A stretch of DNA of 64,000 bases from Flavobacterium petrolei (GCF_003314435.2 NZ_QNVY02000001.1:1302001-1366000); one strand, 5' to 3'. Shown: positions 16,171 through 25,121, numbered from the stretch's first letter. The notes: generated by a model not told the origin, from the letters alone. Numbers and translations are program-made.

Positions 16171-17055
16171 ATGAAACTAACCTTTTTACTTGCTATTATA
16201 CTTATTTCTATAAACGGTTCTGCTCAGAAATTAGAAATAAGAGACACAATTGCACTAACAATAAACGAGCATAATACCATTTCTGTAAAAGCTATTTTCA
16301 ACGAAAACGACACTTTAAACTTAAATTTTGATACAGGAACAACTGAACTCGTTTTAATAAATGATATTTTAAAGAATAAGCTTAAATCTACTACTGAACT
16401 TTACAGCAAATTTTATAATTTAAAAATCGGAAAAACAATCTACAAAACTAAAGTTTACGACGCTGAATTAGCAGGACATGGAACAGATGGTAGATTTGGC
16501 TGGGACTTTTTTAAAGGAAAAGTTGTAGAACTCAATTATGACAATAATTCTATGATTATTCATTCTGAATTACCTAAATACGCAACATTAGATAGCAAAT
16601 TCACTGTACTCAAAATGGAATTCTGGAAAGATTTGTTTTTTGTTTCGAGTGAAATTAAGGAAAATGGAATTGCAAATAAAGATCTTTATCTCTTTGATAC
16701 TGGTTTTGATAGAACTCTAATGTTAGATAATGATTTATTAAAGGAAGTTAATTTTCCAACTAACAAAATGAAGGTTATCAAAAAAGTAATGATGAAAGGT
16801 GCTCAGGGAAATGAAATACCAGTAATTACTTCTAATTTGAAAATCTTGAAAATTGGAAATTATAAACTTAAAAATATTCCAGTTCAAATAACAAATGCGC
16901 AAAAACCGTTAAAAAATAAAAACGTCCATATTTTAGGTAATGAAATTTTGAAAAGATTTAATATATTTCTCGATTTTCAAAATACTGTTGTTTATATGAA
17001 ACCGAATAAGTTTTATAACGAAAATTATAGAGATGAGAAGAAAAACGGAATATAG
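16171..17055 (+). CDS. Retropepsin-like aspartyl protease, exported
   Basis: The ATG at 16171 is preferred over an in-frame TTG at 16150, because it puts a signal peptide (KLTFLLAIILISINGSAQ) exactly at the N-terminus. The 294-residue product has two retropepsin-type halves. The first has LNFDTGTTELVLI (catalytic DTG) and GRFGWDFFKGKVVELNYD. The second has YLFDTGFDRTLML (second DTG) and HILGNEILKRFNIFLDFQ. Two DTG motifs in one chain suggest a single-chain active site. The substrate is unknown and the protein is expected in the periplasm or outside. It follows the regulatory-like domain gene by 36 bases. Confidence 0.75.
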   Translation: MKLTFLLAIILISINGSAQKLEIRDTIALTINEHNTISVKAIFNENDTLNLNFDTGTTELVLINDILKNKLKSTTELYSKFYNLKIGKTIYKTKVYDAELAGHGTDGRFGWDFFKGKVVELNYDNNSMIIHSELPKYATLDSKFTVLKMEFWKDLFFVSSEIKENGIANKDLYLFDTGFDRTLMLDNDLLKEVNFPTNKMKVIKKVMMKGAQGNEIPVITSNLKILKIGNYKLKNIPVQITNAQKPLKNKNVHILGNEILKRFNIFLDFQNTVVYMKPNKFYNENYRDEKKNGI

Positions 17056-17283
17056 CAGCGGTTTTGCGAGATCGCGAATTTAGTGGTTAATTAACGTTTT
17101 CGTTTCGAAATTAATTTAGCGACAATAGAAAATCTCGGTTACGAAGTTCTTAACCTCGCTTAGCGCCGGCCCGTAAGTTAGCATGCAATAAAAATTCAGG
17201 AAATAAAAAAACACAAAGTGAAGTCATCAACTTGACGAGTGCCAAGAAACAATCAATTAAAAACCGGAAGAGAATAACACTAA
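17056..17283. repeat. Structured spacer between accessory genes
   Basis: Contains nested imperfect inverted repeats: CGAGAT (17067-17072) with ATCTCG (17132-17137), and an inner AT-rich pairing around TTAATT. It is relatively GC-rich near CGCCGGCCCG. It differs in sequence from the 14168-14281 element but has a similar position and size. No gene is seen. Confidence 0.35.
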
Positions 17284-17727
17284 ATGAAATTATCCGAATA
17301 TATAAAGAAGAGAAATGGCGTTCCAATTGGACATCCTAACTCGCTTCGTAATAATTTAGAAAGGTCGCTTGGTGCAAATAATTTTTCAACTTTTTGGAAT
17401 TTCTGGAACCCAATTTTCGGCTATTATTTGGGAACAAAAGTATTTCGACCGTTAAAAAAAATATTTCCTTCTGGATTTTCTTTAGTGTTGACATTTGTTT
17501 TTTGTGGACTCATTCACGATTTAGTTACGACTGTAATAAGAGGTGAAATTTCACTTTTTTTTGCAGTTTGGTTTCTTTTAATGGGGATTTGCGTTGTGAT
17601 TTCAAAAGGAATTAACTACAACTTATCCAATCGGAAATGGATTTTTAGAGCTTTAATAAATTTACTAATAATTGGTATTTGTTTTTTTCTAACAAAAGGT
17701 CTTAATACAATCTTCAATTTTTATTGA
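17284..17727 (+). CDS. Short MBOAT-like membrane protein
   Basis: A 147-residue protein with three or four hydrophobic segments in its second half. The segment NFSTFWNFWNPIFGYYLGTK, then VFRPLKKIFP and TFVFCGLIHDLVTT, follows the order of the MBOAT acyltransferase core: FWxxWNP, a proline-containing segment, and Gly-Leu-Ile-His with the proposed catalytic His. MBOAT enzymes normally have 350-500 residues and 8-11 helices, so this would be a very small version or a fragment. It starts with an ordinary ATG, and the N-terminus SEYIKKRNGVPIGHPNSLRN looks intact. It is a solitary gene at the end of the accessory stretch. Confidence 0.55.
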   Translation: MKLSEYIKKRNGVPIGHPNSLRNNLERSLGANNFSTFWNFWNPIFGYYLGTKVFRPLKKIFPSGFSLVLTFVFCGLIHDLVTTVIRGEISLFFAVWFLLMGICVVISKGINYNLSNRKWIFRALINLLIIGICFFLTKGLNTIFNFY

Positions 17728-18073
17728 AATTCAGGATAATAATAACAAGATGTACTAACGCTAACAGGCATGGCAAGATTGAAAATTTTGTAGTAAATTA
17801 ACATTTATATTTAGCAGGAAATTTTGCTTTTAAGAGAAGAACTTAGGTTTCAGATTCATAGGATCTGTACCATATTTAGTTGATGGTGTAGAATTAATAC
17901 GCAGTTAGGCTAAAGCCTCAGATGCATTCTGAGCAACCTCAATTTGTAAAAAAAAAGCCAAAAAAAATTGCTTTATCAAACTGAGAAATTTAATGCGCAT
18001 CCGTGAGAGCCGCTTTGAAAATTCGCCGCAAATTCGCAGATTCTCTTGATTGGATCAATTAAGAAATCTTCGA
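17728..18073. other. Spacer after accessory stretch
   Basis: Non-coding, with stops in all frames. Contains a small hairpin AGGCT/AGCCT near 17907-17918 that includes the heptamer GTTAGGC, and a stretch near 18015 (GAAAATTCGCCGCAAATTCG). No promoter or gene is recognised. Confidence 0.4.
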
Positions 18074-18215
18074 GGGTTTGCGTTAAGGATGGAAGTGGAA
18101 ATCCTTTTTAGGCGCCTTTTTTAGGCGGCTAAAATGATTGAGAACGAACAGCCTGACCTTGTTGCTTGAAGAATTGTGTTTTTTAAGAAGGATTTTATGC
18201 AACAAAGGAACGCCC
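18074..18215 (-). repeat. Hairpin repeat family, copy 4 (divergent, minus strand)
   Basis: Read on the minus strand it has the same order as copies 1-3: GGGCGTTCC, then GGTCAGGCTGTTCGTTCTCA, ATC, a hairpin and AAGGATTTCCACTTCCATCC with TTAACGCA after it. Its hairpin is different in sequence: TTTTAGCCGCC pairs with GGCGCCTAAAA with one mismatch. Flank conservation with a changed hairpin supports a common element type. Confidence 0.6.
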
Positions 18216-18247
18216 CAAAAAAAATCCGCCCTGTTTAGAGCGGATTT
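18213..18247 (-). terminator. Terminator of the M20 dipeptidase gene
   Basis: AAATCCGC (18222-18229) pairs with GCGGATTT (18240-18247). On the minus strand the stem is followed by a run of T, about 20 bases after the stop. Confidence 0.85.
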
Positions 18248-18266
18248 AGTATTTAAGGAAAGGAAT

Positions 18267-19655
18267 TTATTTTGATAACTCCACAAAATATTTGTAAAAC
18301 AACGGAATGGTTTCAATTCCTTTGAGGTAATTGAAGATCCCGAAGTGTTCGTTTGGCGAGTGAATGGCATCGCTGTCCAGACCAAATCCCATTAGAATAG
18401 TTTTGCTTTTTAGTTCTTTTTCGAACAACGCTACGATAGGAATACTTCCACCGGAACGCACCGGAATTGCAGGAACGCCAAAGGTTTCCGTATACGCCAT
18501 GTTTGCGGCTTTGTAGCCAATGCTGTCTATTGGGGTTACGTAACCTTGTCCGCCATGATGTGGTTTTACTTTTACGCTAACGCCGGCAGGAGCAAGGCTT
18601 GTGAAGTGTTTGGTAAACAATTCGGTGATTTGTTCCCAGTCTTGATTTGGTACCAAACGCATCGATATTTTAGCGAAAGCTTTGCTTGCAATAACTGTTT
18701 TGGCACCTTCTCCGGTGTAACCACCCCAGATTCCGTTGACATCCAATGTAGGACGAATGGAGTTTCTTTCGTTCGTTACATAGCCTTTTTCGCCATAAAC
18801 GTCATTAAGGTCTAATGCTTTTTTGTAGTTTTCTAAACTGAAAGGCGCTTTAGCCATTTCAGCTCTTTCTTCCAAGGATAATTCTGCTACATTATCGTAG
18901 AAACCGGGAATGGTAATGTGGTTGTTTTCATCATGAAGCGAAGCAATCATTTTAGACAGCACGTTGATAGGATTGGCAACAGCACCTCCATACAATCCAG
19001 AATGTAAATCGCGGTTTGGTCCTGTAACTTCTACTTCTACATAACTTAATCCACGTAATCCTGTTGTAATTGACGGCTGCTGATTAGAGATCATTCCGGT
19101 ATCCGAAATTAAAATCACATCATTTTTTAGTTTTTCCTGATTGCGTTCTACGAACCAACTCAAACTTTTAGAGCCAATTTCCTCTTCGCCTTCAATCATG
19201 AATTTTACGTTGCAAGGCAAAGTATTGGATTGCACCATATATTCTAATGCTTTTACGTGCATGTACATTTGGCCTTTGTCATCACAAGATCCACGGGCAA
19301 AAATGGCGCCGTCGGGGTGAATTTCGGTTTTCTTGATTACGGGTTCAAAAGGTGGAGAAGTCCATAATTCAATTGGATCTGGTGGTTGCACATCATAATG
19401 TCCGTAGACTAAAACGGTGGGTAATGTTGGGTCTATAATTTTTTCACCATATACGATTGGATACCCTGGAGTATCACAAATTTCAACAAAATCACAGCCT
19501 GCTTTTTCTAAACTGGCTTTTACGGCATCAGCTGTTTCAAAAACATCGTGAGAATAAGCGGTGTCAGCACTTACGGATGGGATTTTTAATAATTCGATTA
19601 ACTCATTGATAAAGCGATCTTTGTGTTCTTGAACGTATGCTTTAATATTTTCCAT
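18267..19655 (-). CDS. M20 family dipeptidase
   Basis: A 462-residue zinc-dependent peptidase of the carnosinase-like M20 group, which hydrolyses dipeptides. Metal and catalytic motifs are present in order: VYGHYDVQP (His86, Asp88), RGSCDDKGQ (near 125), EGEEEIGS with the catalytic/metal glutamates near 157-159, ISDTGM near 183, RDLHSGLYGG in the lid domain, and SDAIHSPNEHF near the C-terminus with the last metal His. There is no signal peptide, so the enzyme is cytoplasmic. Monocistronic, with its own -7 box (19678-19685) and terminator. It overlaps nothing real on the other strand. Confidence 0.95.
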   Translation of the reverse strand: MENIKAYVQEHKDRFINELIELLKIPSVSADTAYSHDVFETADAVKASLEKAGCDFVEICDTPGYPIVYGEKIIDPTLPTVLVYGHYDVQPPDPIELWTSPPFEPVIKKTEIHPDGAIFARGSCDDKGQMYMHVKALEYMVQSNTLPCNVKFMIEGEEEIGSKSLSWFVERNQEKLKNDVILISDTGMISNQQPSITTGLRGLSYVEVEVTGPNRDLHSGLYGGAVANPINVLSKMIASLHDENNHITIPGFYDNVAELSLEERAEMAKAPFSLENYKKALDLNDVYGEKGYVTNERNSIRPTLDVNGIWGGYTGEGAKTVIASKAFAKISMRLVPNQDWEQITELFTKHFTSLAPAGVSVKVKPHHGGQGYVTPIDSIGYKAANMAYTETFGVPAIPVRSGGSIPIVALFEKELKSKTILMGFGLDSDAIHSPNEHFGIFNYLKGIETIPLFYKYFVELSK

Positions 19656-19677
19656 TATTTGAATTTTGTTTATATTT

Positions 19678-19685
19678 CAAAAGTA
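19678..19685 (-). promoter_or_regulatory. -7 promoter box of the dipeptidase gene
   Basis: The minus strand reads TACTTTTG, an exact TAnnTTTG match, 22 bases before the ATG. Confidence 0.45.
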
Positions 19686-19721
19686 CAAAAAAGAGTATGA
19701 ATAATTTTTATCAAAATTGTT

Positions 19722-19750
19722 TTGAAAATTGGAAGTTAAGTGTATCTTTG
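19722..19750 (+). promoter_or_regulatory. Promoter of tRNA-Leu
   Basis: TTG (19722-19724), 18-base spacer, TATCTTTG (19743-19750): both Bacteroidetes promoter halves, ending 15 bases before the mature tRNA. Confidence 0.7.
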
Positions 19751-19765
19751 CACCCACAATTACAC

Positions 19766-19847
19766 GCGGATATGGTGAAATTGGTAGACATGCCAGACTT
19801 AGGATCTGGTGCCGCAAGGCGTGTAGGTTCGAGTCCTATTATCCGCA
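19766..19847 (+). tRNA. tRNA-Leu (anticodon TAG)
   Basis: An 82-base tRNA with a long variable arm, as expected for leucine. The acceptor stem GCGGATA pairs with TATCCGC, followed by A. The D arm contains GGTGAAATTGGTAGACA. The anticodon stem CCAGA/TCTGG encloses CTTAGGA with anticodon TAG. The variable arm is TGCCGCAAGGCG and the T arm is GTAGGTTCGAGTCCTAT. CCA is not encoded. It has its own promoter upstream and a terminator five bases downstream. Confidence 0.97.
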
Positions 19848-19851
19848 CTTT

Positions 19852-19897
19852 AAAACCCTTTAATCGTTATTCTAACGTTTAAAGGGTTTTTTGTTTT
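19852..19897 (+). terminator. Terminator of tRNA-Leu
   Basis: AAAACCCTTTAA pairs with TTTAAAGGGTTTT (bulged) around a 14-base loop, followed by TTGTTTT. Confidence 0.85.
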
Positions 19898-20254
19898 AGA
19901 TTATTAATTCTCTGAATAATTAGTTATAAAGTGATTCAGGCTTAGATAATTTATGTTTGATTACTTTCTTTTTGTTAGCAATAATGAAATCAAAAGCGTT
20001 TTTTGAATTTGTTTTAAGGTAAAATGTATCGAATAATATGTTGTGTTGATTTGTGTTTTTATTATCAATTCTGCAAAATTTCCATTGTAAGATAAAAACT
20101 ATTTATCTTATACTTGTTTCTGTTTAAAACCTACAATTTGTAAAATATATACCATTTTTATTAAAAATCAGTATTATTTTTTATAAATTTAACACTTGAA
20201 CGGTGAAAAATAACATTTAGTCGGTATTTTAAATTAATTAAACAAGGTTTGTCT
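19898..20254. other. AT-rich spacer, nothing recognised
   Basis: About 350 bases of AT-rich sequence between the tRNA terminator and the DUF937-like gene. No gene, repeat or exact TAnnTTTG box was found near the start of the next gene. Confidence 0.5.
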
Positions 20255-20842
20255 ATGGTTGCATATTTACATAATCAATTAAGAGGTTTTATTTCACCAT
20301 TTCTAGTTTCAAAACTGAGTAGGGAGTACAATGAGAGTGAAGTGCTGATGAAAAAATCTATAGAAACAAGTATTTCTACTATCTTGATAGGATTGAATAA
20401 TAAGTTTGATGATAAAAATCTTTATGATGAACTGATGGAGTATATTGCCAATTCTGAGTTTTATCTTGATTTTAAAATTGAAGCTACAAAAATAGTAGTC
20501 ATAAATAGTTCCTTTAATAAAGAAGGTTTTAAACCATTAAACTTAATTTTTTCGAATAAAAAAGAAAGGATTTCAGAAATGATTTCAAATGAAATTGGTG
20601 TTAAAAGTGAAACTGCTTCTGCTATATTAAATTTTTCAGTAATGTTTGTTTGTTCCTATCTGAAAAATCAAAATCAAAATTTCAAAAGTCTTCAATTGCT
20701 TATAAATGAACAAAAGAGAATGATTATGAGCACTATGCCGGAAGGAATCCGACTTCTTCTTGGTGTTTCTACTGTCGAAATTGTACAAGAAAAAAGTAAA
20801 CGAAATTTTGCATCAAATATTTATAGTTTTTTTCTAGGGTAA
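20255..20842 (+). CDS. DUF937-like helical protein (tentative)
   Basis: The ATG at 20255 is chosen over an in-frame TTG two codons earlier. The 195-residue product is soluble and helical. Its N-terminal 60 residues (FLVSKLSREYNESEVLMKKS, then TSISTILIGLNNKF) resemble the DUF937/YidB-like pattern of a helical array with a poorly conserved repeat. A second similar stretch is EMISNEIGVKSETASAILNF followed by SVMFVCSYLKNQ. The C-terminus has a hydrophobic STMPEGIRLLLGVSTVEIV. Function is unknown. It stands alone between a tRNA and a bidirectional terminator. Confidence 0.5.
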   Translation: MVAYLHNQLRGFISPFLVSKLSREYNESEVLMKKSIETSISTILIGLNNKFDDKNLYDELMEYIANSEFYLDFKIEATKIVVINSSFNKEGFKPLNLIFSNKKERISEMISNEIGVKSETASAILNFSVMFVCSYLKNQNQNFKSLQLLINEQKRMIMSTMPEGIRLLLGVSTVEIVQEKSKRNFASNIYSFFLG

Positions 20843-20896
20843 AAGTAATAGCGTTTTATTTTTTACTTCAATTTATTGATATTAAGTGTGTTATAT

Positions 20897-20928
20897 AAAA
20901 AAAGCTTCTCAATTGAGAAGCTTTTTTT
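20897..20928 (+). terminator. Bidirectional terminator, near-perfect palindrome
   Basis: AAGCTTCTC and GAGAAGCTT flank AATT, bordered by A and T runs. It lies between the convergent DUF937-like and DUF885 genes and can serve both. Confidence 0.9.
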
Positions 20929-20949
20929 ATACCTATCGATAAATGAAAA

Positions 20950-22713
20950 TTACTTGTTTTCTATCCAAGCATTAATTTTCTTTTCCAATAATGCTAATGG
21001 CATTACTCCGGATTCCAATACCTTTTCATGGAATTTTTTAATATCAAATTTGGTACCCATTTTAGTTTCCGCTTTTTTGCGTAGCTCCATGATTTTTAAC
21101 TGACCAATTTTATACGATAAAGCTTGTCCTGGAATCGCCATATAACGCTCTATTTCAGGAATAATACTCGCTTCACTTTCAGCTTCATTTGCTAACGAAT
21201 ATTTAATCGCTTGCTCTCTGGTCCAGCCTTTTGAGTGTAATCCGGTATCAACAACTAATCGAACCGCACGGTGCATTTCATTGCCCAACATTCCAAAATA
21301 CTGATACGGATCTTGATACAATCCAAGTTCTTTTCCTAAGCTTTCCGTGTACAAAGCCCAACCTTCGCCGTAAGCGCCAAACCAATTGAATTTTCTGAAA
21401 TCAGGCAAACTTTCGTTTTCTTGTTGTAATGATATTTGAAAGTGATGTCCTGGAATCGCTTCATGCAAAAACAAATCTTCATCACCATACATATTATAAT
21501 TCGCTACATCAGGAATTGGAACATAGAAAATACCGGGGCGCGTGCCGTCAGCAGTTCCTTGATTGTACTCAGCACTGGCTGTTTTTTCTCTAAAAGCTTC
21601 CGTTCGTCTGATTTCAAAATTTGTTTTGGGTTGGAGTGCGAATAATTTATCTACATTCGGTTTGATGCGCGTATAAATGCTTTGGAAATTAGCAATCACC
21701 TCCTCTGGTTTGGAGAAAGGTTTTAACTCCTTTTTATTTCGAACTTCCTCAAAGAATTCTAATAATGTGCCTTTGAAGCCTACTTGGTTTTTTACCTTTT
21801 CCATTTCGGCATTCAATCGCGCTACTTCTTTTAATCCCAATTCATGAATTTTCTCGGGAGTCATTTCGGTAGTAGTCCATTGTTTTACATAGGTTGCATA
21901 TAACTCTTTTCCAAAAGGCAGACTTCCTATTCCGCTGGTTGCTCTAGAAGCAGGAAGATATTCTTTATTCAGGAAATCAGCCATTTTCTTGTATTGCGGA
22001 ATCAGTTTGGTATTGATTGTCGCTGTGTATTTTGCTGTTAAATCTTCTTTTATGCTGTCAGGGAAAGAAGCAGGCATTAGTTTTATTGAAGAGTAAAATA
22101 GATTGTCTTCAATATTTGGCGAAGCCATTTCTGCAAATTGTGGAATCAGTTTTACCGTTAACGATTTTGGTAACACAACACCTTTTGCCATTCCTTTTTT
22201 CATGTAGACCATCGCTGAATCAATCCAAACAGCATATTTATCCATTCTTTTTAGGAAATTGGTATAGTCTTTTTCAGTTTTAAACGGTTGTGCTCCGGTT
22301 CCGCCTGCAAATTGCCCCATAGTCAGATGCGTTCCCCAAAATTGATGAACAGGAAGCAAATTTGTAGGTTGTTTTAGTAAATCTTTACCAATCTCAACTT
22401 CCCATTTGATGATTTCGTAACTGTTTTTTTCTTCTTCTGATAAATCTTCGACAGTGATATTTTGTAGTGCAGATTGGTATTTGTCAAAGAAAGCTGCTTG
22501 CGATTTTCTGAAACTGTCTGTCATTTCAAACTGCAACTGATCGTTGTATTGGTTTTGACCACTTTGAGTCGCATCCAAGGGACTCATGGCATTTTTGTCG
22601 TCAAAATAGTTTTTCGTCAGACTGCTGAAGTCTTGTTTTTTATCTTCGGATTTACAGTTAACCAGCAATAATGATGTGGTTACGGAAAGTAAAATAGTGG
22701 TTATTTTTCTCAT
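20950..22713 (-). CDS. DUF885 family lipoprotein (putative metallopeptidase)
   Basis: A 587-residue lipoprotein: signal sequence, lipobox LLVNC (Cys20) and acidic residues soon after (KSEDKKQ), compatible with surface export in Bacteroidota. The DUF885 hallmark LHEAIPGHHFQ near residue 417 contains an HExxxxH-like metal site. It is followed by GEGWALYTESLG with a candidate third ligand Glu, and HRAVRLVVDTGLHSKGW. Length is typical for the family, members of which are reported or predicted as carboxypeptidase-like metalloenzymes. It is divergent from an M3 metallopeptidase, so this locus may serve peptide use. Confidence 0.88.
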   Translation of the reverse strand: MRKITTILLSVTTSLLLVNCKSEDKKQDFSSLTKNYFDDKNAMSPLDATQSGQNQYNDQLQFEMTDSFRKSQAAFFDKYQSALQNITVEDLSEEEKNSYEIIKWEVEIGKDLLKQPTNLLPVHQFWGTHLTMGQFAGGTGAQPFKTEKDYTNFLKRMDKYAVWIDSAMVYMKKGMAKGVVLPKSLTVKLIPQFAEMASPNIEDNLFYSSIKLMPASFPDSIKEDLTAKYTATINTKLIPQYKKMADFLNKEYLPASRATSGIGSLPFGKELYATYVKQWTTTEMTPEKIHELGLKEVARLNAEMEKVKNQVGFKGTLLEFFEEVRNKKELKPFSKPEEVIANFQSIYTRIKPNVDKLFALQPKTNFEIRRTEAFREKTASAEYNQGTADGTRPGIFYVPIPDVANYNMYGDEDLFLHEAIPGHHFQISLQQENESLPDFRKFNWFGAYGEGWALYTESLGKELGLYQDPYQYFGMLGNEMHRAVRLVVDTGLHSKGWTREQAIKYSLANEAESEASIIPEIERYMAIPGQALSYKIGQLKIMELRKKAETKMGTKFDIKKFHEKVLESGVMPLALLEKKINAWIENK

Positions 22714-22893
22714 AATGTATATTTGGTAATAGATCGAGCTAATTTATTGATTTTTTTTCAATTTATAATGTCAGAATAATTTTTCGTTTATAAAAGTGTT
22801 TTTGTTTGTCATAAAATTTAGTTAAGGCGCCGTTGTAGTTCTTGTTTTAAATAGATTTCGGCTAAATTTACTATTCTAATTAATCACACCTAA

Positions 22894-25041
22894 ATGAGAA
22901 AAAAATCCTTTTTCATTTTGTTAGTCATTGGGAATATGCTAACAATTGAAGCACAAGAAAAAAAAGAAAACACAACTATGAATCCATTTTTTCAAGCTTA
23001 CGACACGCCGTTTAATGTGCCGCCTTTCGACAAAATTAAAAATGAACATTTTAAACCCGCTATTTTAGAAGGAATCAGTAAACATCAAGCGGAGATTAAT
23101 GCTATTGCAAATAATACGCAGCCGTCTACTTTTGAGAATACGATTCTTGCCATGGAAAATGCAGGGGAATTATTGTCGAATGTGAATACGGTTTTTTCTA
23201 ATCTGAATTCGGCTAATACCAATAAAGAGATTCAAAACATTGCTAAAGAAATGGCGCCAAATCTTTCGGCTCACAGAGATAATATTTACTTGAACGAGAA
23301 ATTATTCGCAAAAGTAAAAACGCTTTGGGACAAAAAAGAATCATTAGGCTTAAATTTAGAACAGTCCAAAATTTTAGATAATGCGTACAAAGATTTCGTT
23401 AGAAGTGGAGCCAATTTATCCAATGCTGACAAAGAAATATTGCGTAAAATAAACGGAGATCTTTCGCTAACTAGTTTAAAGTATGGTCAGAATATTTTGG
23501 CGGAGACTAATTCATACCAGTTGGTTATTGATAATAAAAAAGATTTAGCCGGATTGCCACAAGGATTAATTGATGCTGCCGCTGTTGATGCTAAAGCAAA
23601 AGGCAAAGAAGGAAAATGGGTTTTCACCCTTTCTAATTCCAGCGTAATGCCGTTTTTGCAATACAGTTCTAATAGGGAATTGCGCAAGCAAATTTGGAAT
23701 GCCTACCAAACTAGAGGCAACCATGATGATGCTTTTGATAATAAGAAGAATGCAATAGATTTAGCAAATCTTCGTGGGCAAAAAGCGAGATTGTTAGGCT
23801 ATAAATCGCATTCTAATTATGTTTTGGAAGAATCGATGGCTAAAACACCGGAAAATGTAAACAAGCTGTTGAATGATTTGTGGAAACCAGCATTGGAAAT
23901 AGCTAAAACGGAAGCCGCAGATATTCAGAAAATGATGGTTAAAGAAGGAATTAAAGGTGCGGTACAACCCTACGACTGGAGATATTACACGGAGAAAATC
24001 AGAAAAGAACGTTTTGATCTTGACGAAGAAGAATTGAAACCCTATTTCAGTTTAGATAATGTTCGAAAAGGTGTTTTTCAAGTAACTGAAAAATTATACG
24101 GAATTCAATTCAAAGAGTTGACTAATGTTCCAAAATACCACGAAGACGCAACCGTTTGGGAGGTTTTAGAAAAAGATGGTACACATCTGGGTGTTTTGTA
24201 CATGGATTTTCATCCGCGTGAATCGAAACGTGGTGGTGCTTGGATGACCTCATACAGAAGTCAGAAAACGGTGGATGGAAAACGTGTTGCTCCAGTAGTT
24301 TCTATCGTTTGTAATTTTACAAAACCATCAGCAACCGCTCCTGCACTTTTGACTTTTGATGAAGTGACCACTTTCTTTCATGAATTTGGACATTCTTTAC
24401 ACGGATTATTGTCGAATGTGACGTACAAAAGTTTAGCTGGTACAAGTGTTCCAAGAGATTTCGTAGAACTTCCTTCTCAAATTATGGAGAATTGGGCGGC
24501 TGAACCAGAAGTTTTAAAAATGTATGCAAAGCATTATAAAACTGGCCAAGTAATTCCAGAAACGTTAGTGAATAAATTGAAGAAAGCGGGTACTTTCGAC
24601 CAAGGTTTTACCACAACAGAATATCTTGCTGCGTCTTTATTGGATTTAGAATACCATTCTCAAACCAAAGATATTACTGTTGATGCAAACGCTTTCGAAA
24701 AAGCAGCAATGACTAAAATTGGTTTAATTTCATCTATTATTCCAAGATACCGCAGTACGTATTTCAGCCATATATTCTCAGGAGGATATTCTTCTGGATA
24801 TTACAGCTATATCTGGTCAGGTGTTTTAGATACGGATGCTTTTGAAGCCTTCAAAACAACTACTTTGTTCAATCCTGAAAAAGCAAAATTATTCCGTGAG
24901 AATGTTTTGGAAAAAGGAGGAACCGAAGACCCTATGGTTTTGTACAAACGTTTCCGTGGTGCCGAGCCAAGTATCGAACCGCTGTTGAGAAAACGTGGTC
25001 TGGACAAAAAAGCGGAGCCGCTTAAAAAAATTAAAGGATAA
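22894..25041 (+). CDS. M3 family metallopeptidase, Dcp-like, exported
   Basis: A 715-residue zinc peptidase with an N-terminal signal peptide (KKSFFILLVIGNMLTIEAQ). The family motif FHEFGHSLHGLLS gives zinc ligands His496 and His500 and catalytic Glu497. The third ligand Glu is expected about 25 residues later, in RDFVELPSQIMENWA. Length and the C-terminal segment (GYSSGYYSYIWSGVLDTDAF) match peptidyl-dipeptidase Dcp, which removes dipeptides from peptide C-termini. The signal peptide points to the periplasm, unlike the cytoplasmic enzyme of E. coli. It is divergent from the DUF885 gene across a 180-base spacer that probably holds both promoters. Confidence 0.93.
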   Translation: MRKKSFFILLVIGNMLTIEAQEKKENTTMNPFFQAYDTPFNVPPFDKIKNEHFKPAILEGISKHQAEINAIANNTQPSTFENTILAMENAGELLSNVNTVFSNLNSANTNKEIQNIAKEMAPNLSAHRDNIYLNEKLFAKVKTLWDKKESLGLNLEQSKILDNAYKDFVRSGANLSNADKEILRKINGDLSLTSLKYGQNILAETNSYQLVIDNKKDLAGLPQGLIDAAAVDAKAKGKEGKWVFTLSNSSVMPFLQYSSNRELRKQIWNAYQTRGNHDDAFDNKKNAIDLANLRGQKARLLGYKSHSNYVLEESMAKTPENVNKLLNDLWKPALEIAKTEAADIQKMMVKEGIKGAVQPYDWRYYTEKIRKERFDLDEEELKPYFSLDNVRKGVFQVTEKLYGIQFKELTNVPKYHEDATVWEVLEKDGTHLGVLYMDFHPRESKRGGAWMTSYRSQKTVDGKRVAPVVSIVCNFTKPSATAPALLTFDEVTTFFHEFGHSLHGLLSNVTYKSLAGTSVPRDFVELPSQIMENWAAEPEVLKMYAKHYKTGQVIPETLVNKLKKAGTFDQGFTTTEYLAASLLDLEYHSQTKDITVDANAFEKAAMTKIGLISSIIPRYRSTYFSHIFSGGYSSGYYSYIWSGVLDTDAFEAFKTTTLFNPEKAKLFRENVLEKGGTEDPMVLYKRFRGAEPSIEPLLRKRGLDKKAEPLKKIKG

Positions 25042-25060
25042 GTATATTTTCTTCTAAAAT

Positions 25061-25100
25061 AAAAACCCTACGACATAAATAAATTGTCGTAGGGTTTTTT
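25061..25100 (+). terminator. Terminator between convergent genes
   Basis: AAACCCTACGACA and TGTCGTAGGGTTT form a perfect stem with T runs on both sides. It lies between the M3 peptidase (+) and SnoaL-like (-) genes. Confidence 0.9.
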
Positions 25101-25121
25101 GTTTCTAATCAAAATCGGTTT

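Noticed and set aside
17900..17920. GTTAGGC heptamer resembling an integron attC R' box
   Set aside because: It is part of a small AGGCT/AGCCT hairpin, the matching upstream box is absent, and no integrase is in the window.
18083..18385. 100-codon minus-strand open frame
   Set aside because: It overlaps the dipeptidase C-terminus in another frame and runs through the terminator and repeat copy 4.
19697..19882. 61-codon plus-strand open frame
   Set aside because: It reads through the tRNA-Leu gene and its terminator.
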